Assembly (NCBI RefSeq): GCF_014705615.1
Contig: NZ_JACXJA010000051.1
Span: 1 to 64,000, forward strand
Origin: Paenibacillus oceani
GTDB lineage: Bacteria > Bacillota > Bacilli > Paenibacillales > NBRC-103111
Direction of reading: 5' to 3'
DNA length: 64,000 nucleotides
Of this stretch, positions 1 through 8,804 are shown one piece after another (position 1 is the stretch's first letter; the number at the start of each line of letters is the position of its first letter). Position numbers and translations under genes: made by a program. Under the pieces are notes generated by a model. The model was not told the origin of the DNA, made no database searches, and saw nothing but the letters and a program-made list of their open reading frames with translations.

Positions 1-33
1 GCTGACGAATACTAATCGGTCGAGGGCTTATCC
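1..33 (+). rRNA. 23S rRNA, 3' end (partial)
   Basis: The first bases match the highly conserved 3' terminus of Firmicute 23S rRNA (gctgacgaatactaatcggt followed by cgagggctta). The 5' part lies outside the window. In B. subtilis the rrnA operon lies just upstream of csfB, and the same arrangement is seen here. The exact mature 3' end (about position 33) is estimated from the family, not measured. Confidence 0.85.
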
Positions 34-150
34 TATTAATACTTCACGAACTTTCGTGGAGGCCTCAAGAGCCCTTGAGGTAACGTTTCACTCTCTCTCT
101 TCTTCGGTTCGCATTCAGTTTTCAGGGAATAAATCCTTTATTCATTGCTA
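34..150 (+). other. Post-23S spacer without a recognisable 5S gene
   Basis: This stretch between the 23S end and the terminator is too divergent to be a 5S rRNA. It contains two small hairpins: CACGA paired with TCGTG near 43-58, and CCTCAAG paired with CTTGAGG at 63-80. It is probably trailer or processing sequence of the rRNA transcript. If the operon has a 5S gene it must lie upstream of the window. Confidence 0.5.
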
Positions 151-180
151 AAAACCACGCATTCATGACGTGGTTTTTTT
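151..180 (+). terminator. Intrinsic terminator of the rRNA operon
   Basis: AAAACCACG pairs with CGTGGTTTT around a 9-nt loop, followed by a T run. It is the first strong terminator after the 23S end and should end the rRNA transcript. Confidence 0.85.
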
Positions 181-221
181 ATTTTCCTACGCAACCATTC
201 CCCGTCTATCCGGTCCGCACG

Positions 222-245
222 AAAAAACCCGGAGCATCTCCGGGC
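222..245 (-). terminator. Intrinsic terminator of the minus-strand membrane protein gene
   Basis: On the minus strand CCCGGA pairs with TCCGGG around a 5-nt loop, followed by TTTTTT. It directly abuts the stop codon of the minus-strand gene that starts at 766. Confidence 0.75.
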
Positions 246-766
246 TATTCCATGTAGAACGAAGTATCGTTCCGGGTAATTTTGAGAAGTCCAGGCTTTC
301 CAGCGCGCTTCAACAAAAAGATGATCCACATTTGCGGGAGCATGTACCAGATATGTGTGGCGAGAAGCGAGAGCCAGTAAGGTAAGGGAACCCACGGATA
401 CAAACAGCCGAGAACGGCAAGCCCGATCCAGAACAGCTGACGGTGAATACGAATAAAACCGCCAAGCGGGGCATACTCTCCCGGGATCAAACCAAACCAG
501 GGCGGACGAACGTCGAACGACCAGGAGCCGCGCTGGCCGGAACCGAAATATTTCAAATACAAGGAGGTCAAGCCACAGAGCATAAGCGGTATCAGCACGA
601 TCCCGCCCGCCATCCACAGCAAGCTCCAAGCCGATACGGCTACAGCCAGATAAAGCGCCGCGGAAAGCGGTATTATCCCGTAGAGAAGCAGCGGCAAGGG
701 GCGATGGCGTATGCGTTTGACCAATTTGTAGTTGTAAACCGTTGCTTCTTTATCCAAGCGATGCAA
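245..766 (-). CDS. Hypothetical four-helix membrane protein
   Basis: This 173-residue protein was not recognised as a named family. It has a basic N-terminus (about residues 1-23), then two closely spaced hydrophobic segments (about 25-46 and 48-71), a polar middle with a GSGQRGSWSFD stretch, and two more hydrophobic segments (about 110-125 and 129-152). An integral membrane protein is the safest reading. The start is TTG at 764-766, preceded by a good GGGAGG ribosome binding site about 10 bases upstream. The gene runs head-on toward the rRNA operon end and has its own terminator. Function unknown. Confidence 0.6.
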   Translation of the reverse strand: MHRLDKEATVYNYKLVKRIRHRPLPLLLYGIIPLSAALYLAVAVSAWSLLWMAGGIVLIPLMLCGLTSLYLKYFGSGQRGSWSFDVRPPWFGLIPGEYAPLGGFIRIHRQLFWIGLAVLGCLYPWVPLPYWLSLLATHIWYMLPQMWIIFLLKRAGKPGLLKITRNDTSFYME

Positions 767-962
767 GTAGATATACCTCCCGGCTGACGGTTCGCTGCTT
801 CAACAAGTAAGCGAAAACAAGATCTTCGAAAAGATTTCCTTTCTATTATATAAGGAACGCGATAACAATGGAACCATTCGCCCAGTTCCCACATACTTTA
901 TCTTACCATCCGCGATTTGTTTGAACAGGGACTGTTTTTTCTCGAAAATCCGGGTAACTCTA

Positions 963-992
963 GTTTACGAGATTCGATTTTGTGGCATACTG
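963..992 (+). promoter_or_regulatory. Candidate forespore (sigma-F/sigma-G) promoter of gin
   Basis: GTTTA at 963-967 fits the sigma-F -35 consensus GYWTA. After 15 bases TGGCATACTG (983-992) fits most defined positions of the sigma-F -10. Its CATACTG core is one base from the sigma-G -10 CATNMTA. In B. subtilis csfB is transcribed by both factors. The match is imperfect. Confidence 0.45.
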
Positions 993-1016
993 GTAGAGAA
1001 AAGGCGGGTGAACCGA

Positions 1017-1208
1017 GTGGAACAAGAGGAAATGAAAACCTACACTTGTATCATATGCGACCAGCCGAAGCCAGACGGGATCATGATTTGTTCGGAATTT
1101 ATATGTGACGCTTGCGAATCGGAGATGGTCCAGACGGATGTATTGGATGCCAAATATCCGTTCTTCATTCATCGGATGAACAAAATATGGTATAAAATGA
1201 ATGCTTAG
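1017..1208 (+). CDS. gin: Anti-sigma-G factor Gin (CsfB)
   Basis: This 63-residue protein has the cysteine signature of Gin: a CIIC pair at residues 11-14, then the ICSEFICDAC segment at about 24-33 with three more cysteines, consistent with zinc binding. Gin binds sigma-G and holds it inactive until forespore engulfment is complete, and it also antagonises sigma-E. The position between an rRNA operon and the tmk block matches B. subtilis csfB. The GTG at 1017 is chosen over upstream in-frame codons because homologs are short. ATG at 1032 is the alternative. B. subtilis has xpaC and yaaN next; both are missing here. Confidence 0.8.
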   Translation: MEQEEMKTYTCIICDQPKPDGIMICSEFICDACESEMVQTDVLDAKYPFFIHRMNKIWYKMNA

Positions 1209-1327
1209 GCCTAACCGAAGCGGTCAAACGGCCATGGCCTTTGGCCGGAGAGACGCTTCGTCCAGGGGTACGTACAGGCCCAAGGTATCGGACTGAGAGG
1301 GTAGTTTGTTAAAAGCTGTATGTTTCA
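1209..1327 (+). other. Structured leader between gin and speA (candidate RNA element)
   Basis: This gene-free stretch can fold. GAAGCG near 1217 pairs with CGCTTC near 1254, enclosing GGCC repeats (1233-1250), and GTCC near 1260 can pair with GGAC near 1290. It is followed at once by a rho-independent terminator ahead of speA. This layout resembles an attenuated leader, but no riboswitch class was recognised. It may simply be the 3' untranslated region of gin. Confidence 0.35.
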
Positions 1328-1360
1328 AAAGGTCTTCCGGCGAGGGGCAGGCCTTTTTTT
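1328..1360 (+). terminator. Intrinsic terminator upstream of speA
   Basis: GGTCT pairs with AGGCC (one G-U), extended by CC/GG and by AAA/TTT at the base, followed by seven T. It lies about 60 bases before the speA start, so it either ends the gin transcript or attenuates speA. Confidence 0.7.
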
Positions 1361-1419
1361 GCTTTTTGGCTCCTTGATCCTGTATGGTTAACGTATAGCG
1401 GCAGGAGGAGGCAAAACCA

Positions 1420-2895
1420 ATGAAGCGCGAGGATGCGCCGTTACTGGAGGCGCTTTTGACTCATAGCAGCAACTATGAAACCGGCTTTCACGTACCTGGA
1501 CACCGCTCCGGAAGAGGGCTGCAGCCGGAAGCTCATATTTTTCAGGATATTATGAAAATTGATTTGACCGAACTAACCGGACTGGACGACCTCCACGATC
1601 CGGAAGGACCGATTCTGCAAGCGCAGCAGTTGGCTGCACAATGCTTCGGCGCCGAAGCGACGTTTTTTCTCGTAAACGGGAGCACGGTAGGCAACTTGGC
1701 GGCTGTGTTAACCCTATGCTCGTCTGACGATATCGTTATCGTTCAAAGAAATGTGCATAAGTCGATTCTGCACGGGTTGATGCTTGCCGGTGCCCGCGCG
1801 GTTTTTGTACAGCCGCTCTGCGACGAGGCTTCCGGATTGCCGGCAGGCGTACGGCTGCACGATGTGGAGACAGCTTTGCAGCAGTATCCGGAGGCGACAG
1901 GGGTCATTGTGACCAATCCGAATTATTACGGGATGGGGATCGACTTGACGAAGCTTGCGGACTTGGTGCATGCATACGGCAAACCTCTTGTCGTAGATGA
2001 AGCTCACGGTGCGCATTACGGCTTTCATCCGGATCTTCCCCAGTCGGCACTAGCCGGAGGAGCGGATGTAGTGATCCAGTCGACTCATAAAATGCTGACA
2101 GCTCTCACGATGGGCGCCATGCTCCATGTTCAAGGCCCGCGGGTCGACCGCGAGCTGCTGAAGCAGCGTCTCGCCATGCTGCAAAGCTCCAGCCCTTCCT
2201 ATCCCATTATGGCTTCGCTGGATGCGAGCCGGCGTCTTCTTCATACAGAAGGAACAGGTTGGATCAGCCGTAGCCTGCAAGAACTAGAACGGCTGGAGCT
2301 GGCGATTCGGCGGTGGCCGTGGTACCGGACGATCCAAGGGTCGCCTTCAGCCGCATACGAATCGAAGGACCCGTTTAAGGTGACTGTATCCGACGTTACC
2401 GGAACGCTCGACGGCTTCATGCTCCGCCGGCAGTTGGAGGGCAGGGGGCTGATGTGCGAAATGGCCGACCCCAGGCATGTACTGCTCGTGTTCAGCCTGT
2501 CCGTACAGAAATCGGAGATCGACGCTCTGTTGGCGGGACTGGGGCAAATTGCTGCCGATTTCGACTTGGCAGATAAGCTGAATAGCAGCAAGGGAGCGCA
2601 CCTCCCGGCCGACAGTGCGGAGACGTATGAGACAGGAACAGGGGTGTCCGAGCCGGTTCCGTTTCGTATGTCCAAGCCGGGACACTTGAGCGCGGTACTG
2701 GTATCCGAGGCGTCGGGATTCGTATCGGGGGAGATGGTTATTCCCTACCCGCCGGGGATTCCGATCTTATATCCTGGCGAGCGGATCACGGAACAGAGTG
2801 TTCGTGCTTTAGCCGAGCTGGCCTCCAAAGGCGCGAAATTCCAAGGGGCTGCCGACCCGAAGCTTCGAACAATTCAAATTGTTAACATAAGATAA
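1420..2895 (+). CDS. PLP-dependent Orn/Lys/Arg decarboxylase family protein (YaaO/SpeA-like)
   Basis: This 491-residue protein belongs to the fold-type I PLP decarboxylases related to SpeA arginine decarboxylase and YaaO. An N-terminal TGFHVPGH motif (21-28) is typical of the family. DEAHGAH (193-199) contains the PLP-nitrogen aspartate. STHK (221-224) holds the Schiff-base lysine, K224. A C-terminal Orn/Lys/Arg decarboxylase domain with a YPPGIPILYPGE motif follows. It acts in the cytoplasm, probably making agmatine or cadaverine. Substrate cannot be read from sequence. ATG at 1420 has a GGAGGAGG site. As in B. subtilis it lies directly before tmk. Confidence 0.85.
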   Translation: MKREDAPLLEALLTHSSNYETGFHVPGHRSGRGLQPEAHIFQDIMKIDLTELTGLDDLHDPEGPILQAQQLAAQCFGAEATFFLVNGSTVGNLAAVLTLCSSDDIVIVQRNVHKSILHGLMLAGARAVFVQPLCDEASGLPAGVRLHDVETALQQYPEATGVIVTNPNYYGMGIDLTKLADLVHAYGKPLVVDEAHGAHYGFHPDLPQSALAGGADVVIQSTHKMLTALTMGAMLHVQGPRVDRELLKQRLAMLQSSSPSYPIMASLDASRRLLHTEGTGWISRSLQELERLELAIRRWPWYRTIQGSPSAAYESKDPFKVTVSDVTGTLDGFMLRRQLEGRGLMCEMADPRHVLLVFSLSVQKSEIDALLAGLGQIAADFDLADKLNSSKGAHLPADSAETYETGTGVSEPVPFRMSKPGHLSAVLVSEASGFVSGEMVIPYPPGIPILYPGERITEQSVRALAELASKGAKFQGAADPKLRTIQIVNIR

Positions 2896-2966
2896 GTGCA
2901 GGAAATGGAAGATGTAATAGCGAATGTATAAGAATGGCGAAAATGCTTACTATGGGAGAATAGATC

Positions 2967-3629
2967 GTGACTACTACTGGATTTTTCGTAACGGTTGAAG
3001 GCGGAGAAGGTGCAGGCAAGACGACGGCGATTCGCTCGATCGAACAAGTATTGATGCAGGCGGGGTATGAAGTCGTCGTTACCCGGGAGCCCGGCGGTAT
3101 TGCGATTGCGGAGCAAATCCGTGAAGTTATATTGGACAAAAACAACGTCACGATGGATGGAAGAACGGAAGCGCTGCTGTATGCGGCTGCGAGGCGTCAG
3201 CACCTGGTAGAGAAAGTAAGGCCGGCTTTGCAGGCCGGGAAGGCGGTGCTGTGCGACCGGTTTATAGACAGCAGTCTTGCGTACCAAGGATATGCCCGCG
3301 GACTTGGTATAGACGAAATATTCGATATCAACCGGTTTGCCATCGATGGAACGATGCCCGACCTTACTTTATTTCTCGACGTATCGCCCGAAGTAGGTTT
3401 GGCCCGCATTCATGCCAATCGGGAGCGCGAAGTCAACCGGCTTGATCTGGAAGCTCTTTCGTTTCATGAACAGGTCAGAGCCGGATACCGACAGCTTCTC
3501 GAACGGTTCCCGGACCGGATCATCCGCGTCGACGCCGATCAATCGGAGTCGGATGTCGTCCGTGCCTTGTCGGATGTCGTAACGGATCGATTGCACAGCA
3601 GGAACACTACCAAACAAAATAGTGTATAA
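2967..3629 (+). CDS. tmk: Thymidylate kinase
   Basis: This enzyme phosphorylates dTMP to dTDP, a required step in dTTP synthesis. The 220-residue protein has the P-loop GGEGAGKTT (12-20), EPGG (41-44) and the DRF motif (97-99) that binds dTMP. A basic LID segment around 141-150 completes the family pattern. The GTG start at 2967 has GGGAGA upstream and places the P-loop at the usual distance from the N-terminus. Replication genes are clustered here with holB and yabA. Confidence 0.95.
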   Translation: MTTTGFFVTVEGGEGAGKTTAIRSIEQVLMQAGYEVVVTREPGGIAIAEQIREVILDKNNVTMDGRTEALLYAAARRQHLVEKVRPALQAGKAVLCDRFIDSSLAYQGYARGLGIDEIFDINRFAIDGTMPDLTLFLDVSPEVGLARIHANREREVNRLDLEALSFHEQVRAGYRQLLERFPDRIIRVDADQSESDVVRALSDVVTDRLHSRNTTKQNSV

Positions 3630-3723
3630 TAAAGTGATGTGCCCCTTCGAAAGAAGGGCTCATCCTGTCGAATGGTTGGTTGGGTCCGCGGTATGATTTG
3701 CCAAACAGGCGCATCCGTACGCC

Positions 3724-4131
<408 letters not shown>

Positions 4132-4165
4132 GTTACTACGTATATAAAGGAAGGAACTAGACGTC

Positions 4166-4612
4166 GTGAAAATCAATCCCGGCTGGCGCCCGTTCGGGAA
4201 ACCGATCCAAATGAGCGATGGTCCGGCATCGACCCCGATCGTACCCAAAAATTTCTCCGATATGCTGAATCAGCAAGACGGGAAAGCGGATGCAGAGCAA
4301 TTGAACCGGATGCTTCAACAAATTCAACTGCAGGGCGAGCGTCTGAGCAAATCGATGACGGTTCGCGAGCTGCGTGCCTATAAGCTGCTGGTTAAGCAGT
4401 TTCTGGAGAAAACCGTACGCAAAGGGATCGGTATTAAGGATACGACCGGATGGGACCGCCGCGGGCGCGGCAAACGATATAAGCTGCTGGACGAAATCGA
4501 TCAGCACCTGATCGGGATGGCGGACGAGATGCTCGATACGGAAGAAGGCAAGATCGAGCTTCTGAGCAAAGTCGGAGAAATCCGCGGGATGCTGATCAAT
4601 CTGTTTTACTAG
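4166..4612 (+). CDS. yaaR: YaaR family protein (DUF327)
   Basis: This 148-residue cytoplasmic protein matches the YaaR/DUF327 family in length and position between darA and holB. It is rich in charged helical segments, with a basic core (KTVRKGIGIKD near 75) and an acidic C-terminal part. Its role is unknown. The GTG start at 4166 follows GGAAGGA. Confidence 0.8.
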   Translation: MKINPGWRPFGKPIQMSDGPASTPIVPKNFSDMLNQQDGKADAEQLNRMLQQIQLQGERLSKSMTVRELRAYKLLVKQFLEKTVRKGIGIKDTTGWDRRGRGKRYKLLDEIDQHLIGMADEMLDTEEGKIELLSKVGEIRGMLINLFY

Positions 4613-4632
4613 CTTTCATGGAGAGAGTGATT

Positions 4633-5601
4633 ATGAACTTTCAATCGATACCGGGACAGGAGAGGGCCAAGCGTTTGCTGCAAAACGGCTTGCGTCTGGA
4701 CAAACTGTCCCATGCTTATATATTCGCCGGACCGCTCGGCAGCGGACGCAAAGAGATGGCGAGAGCGTTCGTGGCCGCATTGTTCTGTACGCGCGGCTCC
4801 GACGAAGCTTGCGGCGAATGTCTGGAGTGCCGGAAGCTGGCGCACGGCAACCACCCCGATCTGACTTGGGTGGAGCCTGACGGAGCGAGTATCAAGATCG
4901 ATCAGATTCGTACGCTTCAGCAGCAGTTCGCTTATCGTTCGTCTTCATCCGGGACTAAGGTTTATGTACTGAACGAAGCCGACAGGATGACGGTTCAGGC
5001 GGCGAACAGCCTGCTCAAGTTTCTGGAGGAGCCGCAGACTCCGTCGATCGCGATCCTGATTACCGAGAACGGACAAGCCTTGCTGCCGACCATCCAATCC
5101 CGTGCGCAATGGGTTCCGTTCCTGCCGCTGCCACCGGATCAGATGAAGGGTGCGCTCCTGGCCGAAGGGCTTCAGGCCGAGCTTGTGCACCCCGCAGTCC
5201 ATCTCGCCTCCGGGCTGGAGGCGGCCCGATCGCTTATCCAAATAAATTGGTTTGCAGAAACGAGAAACGTGATGATACAATTGATGAAGGATGTGGCAAG
5301 CAAACAGCCGTTTGTCGTATCCGTTCAGCAGAAGGTTATAAAGTCCGAAGTAGCCGATCATTTGGACACCTTGTTCGATATGATTATATTATGGTACAAA
5401 GATCTCATTCATGTATCGTTCGGCAGAAAACGAAGCATTGTTTATATAGATCAGGCGGACTGGCTGGCCAAGCAAGCTTTTACCCGGGACGCCGACGGTT
5501 GGATCAGTTGCATGGAATGTGCCGTAGAGGCGCGCAAGCGGCTTCGATCCAACGCTAACGCTCAGCTTGTTTTGGAGCAGTTCCTGATCGGAGTGAAATA
5601 A
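4633..5601 (+). CDS. holB: DNA polymerase III subunit delta'
   Basis: This is the clamp-loader delta' subunit, 322 residues, which works with DnaX and HolA to load the sliding clamp. A degenerate P-loop GPLGSGRK (33-40) and a zinc-binding cysteine cluster (C60, C63, C66) are visible, followed by the AAA+ fold with LNEADRMT and LLKFLEEP. The ATG at 4633 is preferred over 4618 because GGAGAG sits 7 bases ahead of it. The order holB-ricT-yabA is as in B. subtilis. Confidence 0.9.
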   Translation: MNFQSIPGQERAKRLLQNGLRLDKLSHAYIFAGPLGSGRKEMARAFVAALFCTRGSDEACGECLECRKLAHGNHPDLTWVEPDGASIKIDQIRTLQQQFAYRSSSSGTKVYVLNEADRMTVQAANSLLKFLEEPQTPSIAILITENGQALLPTIQSRAQWVPFLPLPPDQMKGALLAEGLQAELVHPAVHLASGLEAARSLIQINWFAETRNVMIQLMKDVASKQPFVVSVQQKVIKSEVADHLDTLFDMIILWYKDLIHVSFGRKRSIVYIDQADWLAKQAFTRDADGWISCMECAVEARKRLRSNANAQLVLEQFLIGVK

Positions 5602-5624
5602 TGTTTTACTCAGGGGGGGAGCAG

Positions 5625-6428
5625 GTGTATAGTGTCGTAGGAGTCCGTTTCAAAAAAGCGGGCAAAGTGTATTATTTCGATCCCTCGGATCTTCCTATAC
5701 AGCAAGACGATGCGGTAATCGTGGAAACGGCGCGCGGAGTCGAATACGGAAAAGTCGTGATCGGCAGACGCACCGTCGGCGAATCGGATGTCGTACTTCC
5801 ATTGAAGCGCGTCATACGAGTTGCGGACATATCCGATGCCAAACTTGTCGATGAGAACAAAAATGCAGCCAGAAATGCAATGGTTACTTGCCAGGACAAA
5901 ATTCGGGAGCATCAGCTGAAGATGAAGCTGGTGGACGTGGAATATACGTTTGACCGCAACAAAATTATTTTTTACTTCACAGCCGAAGGCCGAATCGACT
6001 TCCGGGAGCTGGTTAAAGACCTGGCCGGCATATTCCGGACACGGATCGAGCTTCGCCAGATCGGAGTTCGCGACGAAGCGAAGATGCTGGGCGGCATCGG
6101 TCCATGCGGGCGCATTCTGTGCTGCTCCTCCTTTCTCGGAGATTTCGAGCCGGTTTCGATCAAGATGGCGAAGGATCAAAATTTATCGCTGAATCCGACG
6201 AAAATTTCCGGTTTGTGCGGCCGGCTGATGTGCTGCCTGAAGTATGAGCACGACCAGTACGAAAGCGGCAAGCAGGAGATGCCTCGGGTCGGCAGCGTCG
6301 TCATCACGTCGATGGGCAACGGAAAAGTGGTTGGCCTGAATGTGGAGAATCGCACGATCAAAGTTCAATTGTTCGATACCGGTAAAGTAGAGTTCATGCC
6401 TTGCGACGATGTCGTAGAACAAGATTAG
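5625..6428 (+). CDS. ricT: RicT (YaaT), PSP1-domain regulator of RNA processing
   Basis: RicT with RicA and RicF forms the Y-complex, which directs RNase Y cleavage and supports competence, biofilm and Spo0A phosphorylation. The 267-residue protein carries the PSP1 domain and the two cysteine clusters, GPCGRILCC and GLCGRLMCC, known to help bind iron-sulfur clusters in the complex. GTG at 5625 is preferred over ATG at 5601 because it follows GGGGGGAG and aligns with the B. subtilis start. The upstream ATG would overlap holB. Confidence 0.92.
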   Translation: MYSVVGVRFKKAGKVYYFDPSDLPIQQDDAVIVETARGVEYGKVVIGRRTVGESDVVLPLKRVIRVADISDAKLVDENKNAARNAMVTCQDKIREHQLKMKLVDVEYTFDRNKIIFYFTAEGRIDFRELVKDLAGIFRTRIELRQIGVRDEAKMLGGIGPCGRILCCSSFLGDFEPVSIKMAKDQNLSLNPTKISGLCGRLMCCLKYEHDQYESGKQEMPRVGSVVITSMGNGKVVGLNVENRTIKVQLFDTGKVEFMPCDDVVEQD

Positions 6429-6497
6429 CCGATACATGACACGGCGGGCCAGACCTAATCGGCCCGCTTGAAGTATAGTTGGCACTGGGGTGCGGAC

Positions 6498-6854
6498 GTG
6501 GAGAAAAAAGATCTGTTTACGCATATGCAGCAATTGGAAGATCAGGTGGGCGGGATTCATCAATACATCGGAGAATTGAAGCAGGAAATCGTCCAACTGC
6601 TGGAAGAGAACAAAAGACTTGCGATTGAAAACCAGCAGCTGCGCAAGCTGCTGCGGCGTGACCCGGAGCCGCCCGAGATTGTCCAGGAGCAGGAGCAGAC
6701 AGATAAAGCGGTCAAAGAAGCTCCAATCGTCGGTGAAGGTTATGATAATTTGGCCCGGCTGTATCAAGAAGGGTTTCATATATGCAATGTGCATTACGGA
6801 CATTTGCGAACGGAGAAAGATTGCTTGTTCTGCTTGTCGTTTCTAAACAAATAA
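6498..6854 (+). CDS. yabA: Replication initiation control protein YabA
   Basis: YabA binds DnaA and the DnaN clamp and limits over-initiation of replication. The 118-residue protein has the typical layout: an N-terminal coiled coil (about 1-55), a variable acidic linker, and a C-terminal zinc-binding region with [20 protein letters not shown] followed by a CLFC pair. The GTG at 6498 gives the usual start. Upstream reading leaves the family alignment. Confidence 0.92.
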   Translation: MEKKDLFTHMQQLEDQVGGIHQYIGELKQEIVQLLEENKRLAIENQQLRKLLRRDPEPPEIVQEQEQTDKAVKEAPIVGEGYDNLARLYQEGFHICNVHYGHLRTEKDCLFCLSFLNK

Positions 6855-6943
6855 ACCGAGATGGACCGTGGAGTGCAAAAGACGGCGGGAATCAGCTGCC
6901 GGATGAGCCGCTCTGCGGTTTTTTCTGGAGAAGGGAGCGTATC

Positions 6944-7729
6944 ATGGACCGACATGTGGACATCGGACCCGGGGAACGTTTGGACGACTTGCTGACACAC
7001 GATATCCGAATCATTCAAAGCGATGACGTGTTCAGCTTCTCGCTGGATGCGGTTCTGCTGGGCCGGTTTTGCACCGTGCCGCCTCGCGGACGGGTCGCCG
7101 ATCTTTGTACAGGTAACGGGGTTATCCCTCTGCTGCTCTCGACGCGAACAAAGGCGGATATAGTGGGTGTGGAAATTCAGGAGAGATTGGCCGACATGGC
7201 CGTCCGCAACATGCGGTTGAACGGCTTGGAGGAACGGATTCGCATCGTGCAGGACGATCTGAAGGCGGTACACTTGTCGCTGGGGTATGGGAAATTCGAC
7301 GTGGTTACGGTGAATCCCCCGTACTTGCCGGTTGCCTCCGGAGATTTAAAGACGAACCCGCTTATAGCGGCGGCCCGTCATGAGATCTACTGTACACTGG
7401 ACGACGTACTGGCCGCATGCAGCCGGCTCGTCCGGACCGGCGGCAAAGTAGCGATGGTGCACCGCCCCTCCCGGCTTGCCGAGATCCTGTGCGGAATGAG
7501 ACAGCACCGGCTGGAGCCGAAACGGATGCGGCTCGTTCATCCGAGGGAGGGCGAGGAAGCGAATATCGTCCTCATCGAGGCGGTCCGGGACGGGAAGCCG
7601 GAGCTGAGGGTGCTTCCGCCGCTTATCGTTTATGAAGGGAACCAGTATTGCCGGGAGCTTCTCGATGTATATTATGGGAGAAGCGATAGGCTCGGTGCGG
7701 ACGAACCGGATCTGGAAAACCGGCAGTAG
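6944..7729 (+). CDS. trmN6: tRNA1(Val) adenine-N6-methyltransferase (YabB/TrmN6)
   Basis: This 261-residue SAM-dependent methyltransferase has the SAM-binding VADLCTGNGVIPLLL motif and the NPPY catalytic motif of N6-adenine methylases. By family it modifies A37 of tRNA-Val. The ATG at 6944 follows AGAAGGGAG. Translation further upstream would overlap yabA out of frame. The GIY-YIG gene yazA that follows in B. subtilis is absent. Confidence 0.88.
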   Translation: MDRHVDIGPGERLDDLLTHDIRIIQSDDVFSFSLDAVLLGRFCTVPPRGRVADLCTGNGVIPLLLSTRTKADIVGVEIQERLADMAVRNMRLNGLEERIRIVQDDLKAVHLSLGYGKFDVVTVNPPYLPVASGDLKTNPLIAAARHEIYCTLDDVLAACSRLVRTGGKVAMVHRPSRLAEILCGMRQHRLEPKRMRLVHPREGEEANIVLIEAVRDGKPELRVLPPLIVYEGNQYCRELLDVYYGRSDRLGADEPDLENRQ

Positions 7730-7793
7730 TTGAATGGATGTGTAGAGGCGAGATAACTATGGAGGAGTCAGCCAACGTATCGGAGGGATTCAT

Positions 7794-8681
7794 TTGACCG
7801 CAAATAACCGCAATAGCAGGGACGGGCATCCTGGAACCGGGAAGCTATATCTGGTGGCGACGCCGATCGGCAATCTGGAGGACATGACGTTCCGCGCCAT
7901 CCGCATCTTGAAAGAGGTGGGCTGCATCGCCGCCGAGGATACCCGGCAAACGCGCAAGCTGCTTACTCACTTTGAGATCCCGACGCGCTTGGTCAGCTAT
8001 CACGAGCATAACAAGCGGGCAAGCGGACCGGAGCTCGTCCGGATGATGGAAGAAGGGCAATCGATCGCTCTGGTGAGCGATGCCGGAATGCCGGCAATTT
8101 CCGATCCGGGCTATGACCTGGTATGTCTGGCCATAGAGGCCGGTATCGATGTCGTGCCGATACCTGGTGCGAATGCGGCGCTGTCTGCCTTGATTATATC
8201 GGGTCTTCCGACAGAACGGTTCTTGTTTGCGGGTTTTCTGCCTAGGGAGCGTAAGAAGCTGAAAGAAGAGCTGGAGCGGCTTCGTTCCGTGCCCGCGACC
8301 CTGATTTTCTATGAATCGCCGCATCGGATAACGAAAACGCTCGAGGTGATGCGCGAAGTATGGGGAGATCACCCGATCGCGGTAGTTCGGGAGCTGACTA
8401 AGAGATACGAAGAGGTGCTGAGGGGCTCGTTCGGCGAATGCCTGGACATCTTGCAGGAGAGAGAGCCTAAGGGAGAATATTGTCTGGTCGTGGACCGGAA
8501 CGGGGTGGACCCGGCAAGCGGATCAGGCGAAGCGGGAGATTGGTGGATAGGGTTATCCGTCGCGGAGCATGTAGCGAAGTACGAGAGGGAAACCGGGGAT
8601 AAGAAAGAAGCGATGAAACGGGCGGCCGCAGACCGAAATGTAAGCAAGCGGGACATCTACAATGCGCTGCTTCAAAAGTAA
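7794..8681 (+). CDS. rsmI: 16S rRNA (cytidine1402-2'-O)-methyltransferase
   Basis: RsmI methylates the ribose of C1402 in the 16S decoding centre. The 295-residue protein has the tetrapyrrole-methylase-like fold with LVATPIGNLEDMT at the N-terminus, AAEDTRQT, and the VSDAGMPAISDPG motif. The TTG start at 7794 has GGAGGG six bases upstream and fits the family length. It lies head-to-head with the abrB terminator. Confidence 0.93.
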   Translation: MTANNRNSRDGHPGTGKLYLVATPIGNLEDMTFRAIRILKEVGCIAAEDTRQTRKLLTHFEIPTRLVSYHEHNKRASGPELVRMMEEGQSIALVSDAGMPAISDPGYDLVCLAIEAGIDVVPIPGANAALSALIISGLPTERFLFAGFLPRERKKLKEELERLRSVPATLIFYESPHRITKTLEVMREVWGDHPIAVVRELTKRYEEVLRGSFGECLDILQEREPKGEYCLVVDRNGVDPASGSGEAGDWWIGLSVAEHVAKYERETGDKKEAMKRAAADRNVSKRDIYNALLQK

Positions 8682-8683
8682 AT

Positions 8684-8730
8684 GAAAAAAAGATCCCCAT
8701 GCGTATGCCATCACAATACGCTTGGGGATG
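8684..8730 (-). terminator. Intrinsic terminator of abrB
   Basis: On the minus strand ATCCCCA and GCGTAT pair with ATACGC and TGGGGAT around a short loop, followed by seven T (positions 8685-8691 read in complement). The plus strand lacks a T run, so this serves abrB, about 75 bases after its stop. Confidence 0.8.
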
Positions 8731-8804
8731 TAGAGGAGATATATAAAGGTTAGAATTAACAATGTTCGTATTCTTATTATAACCTATAATTTCGATTTTG
8801 TCTT

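Noticed and set aside
1209-1360. SRP RNA, T-box, FMN or guanidine riboswitch in the gin-speA gap
   Set aside because: None of the conserved blocks of these classes could be found.
3641-3660. Hairpin GCCCCTTC/GAAGGGC after tmk as a terminator
   Set aside because: It has a bulge and no following T run, so termination is not supported.
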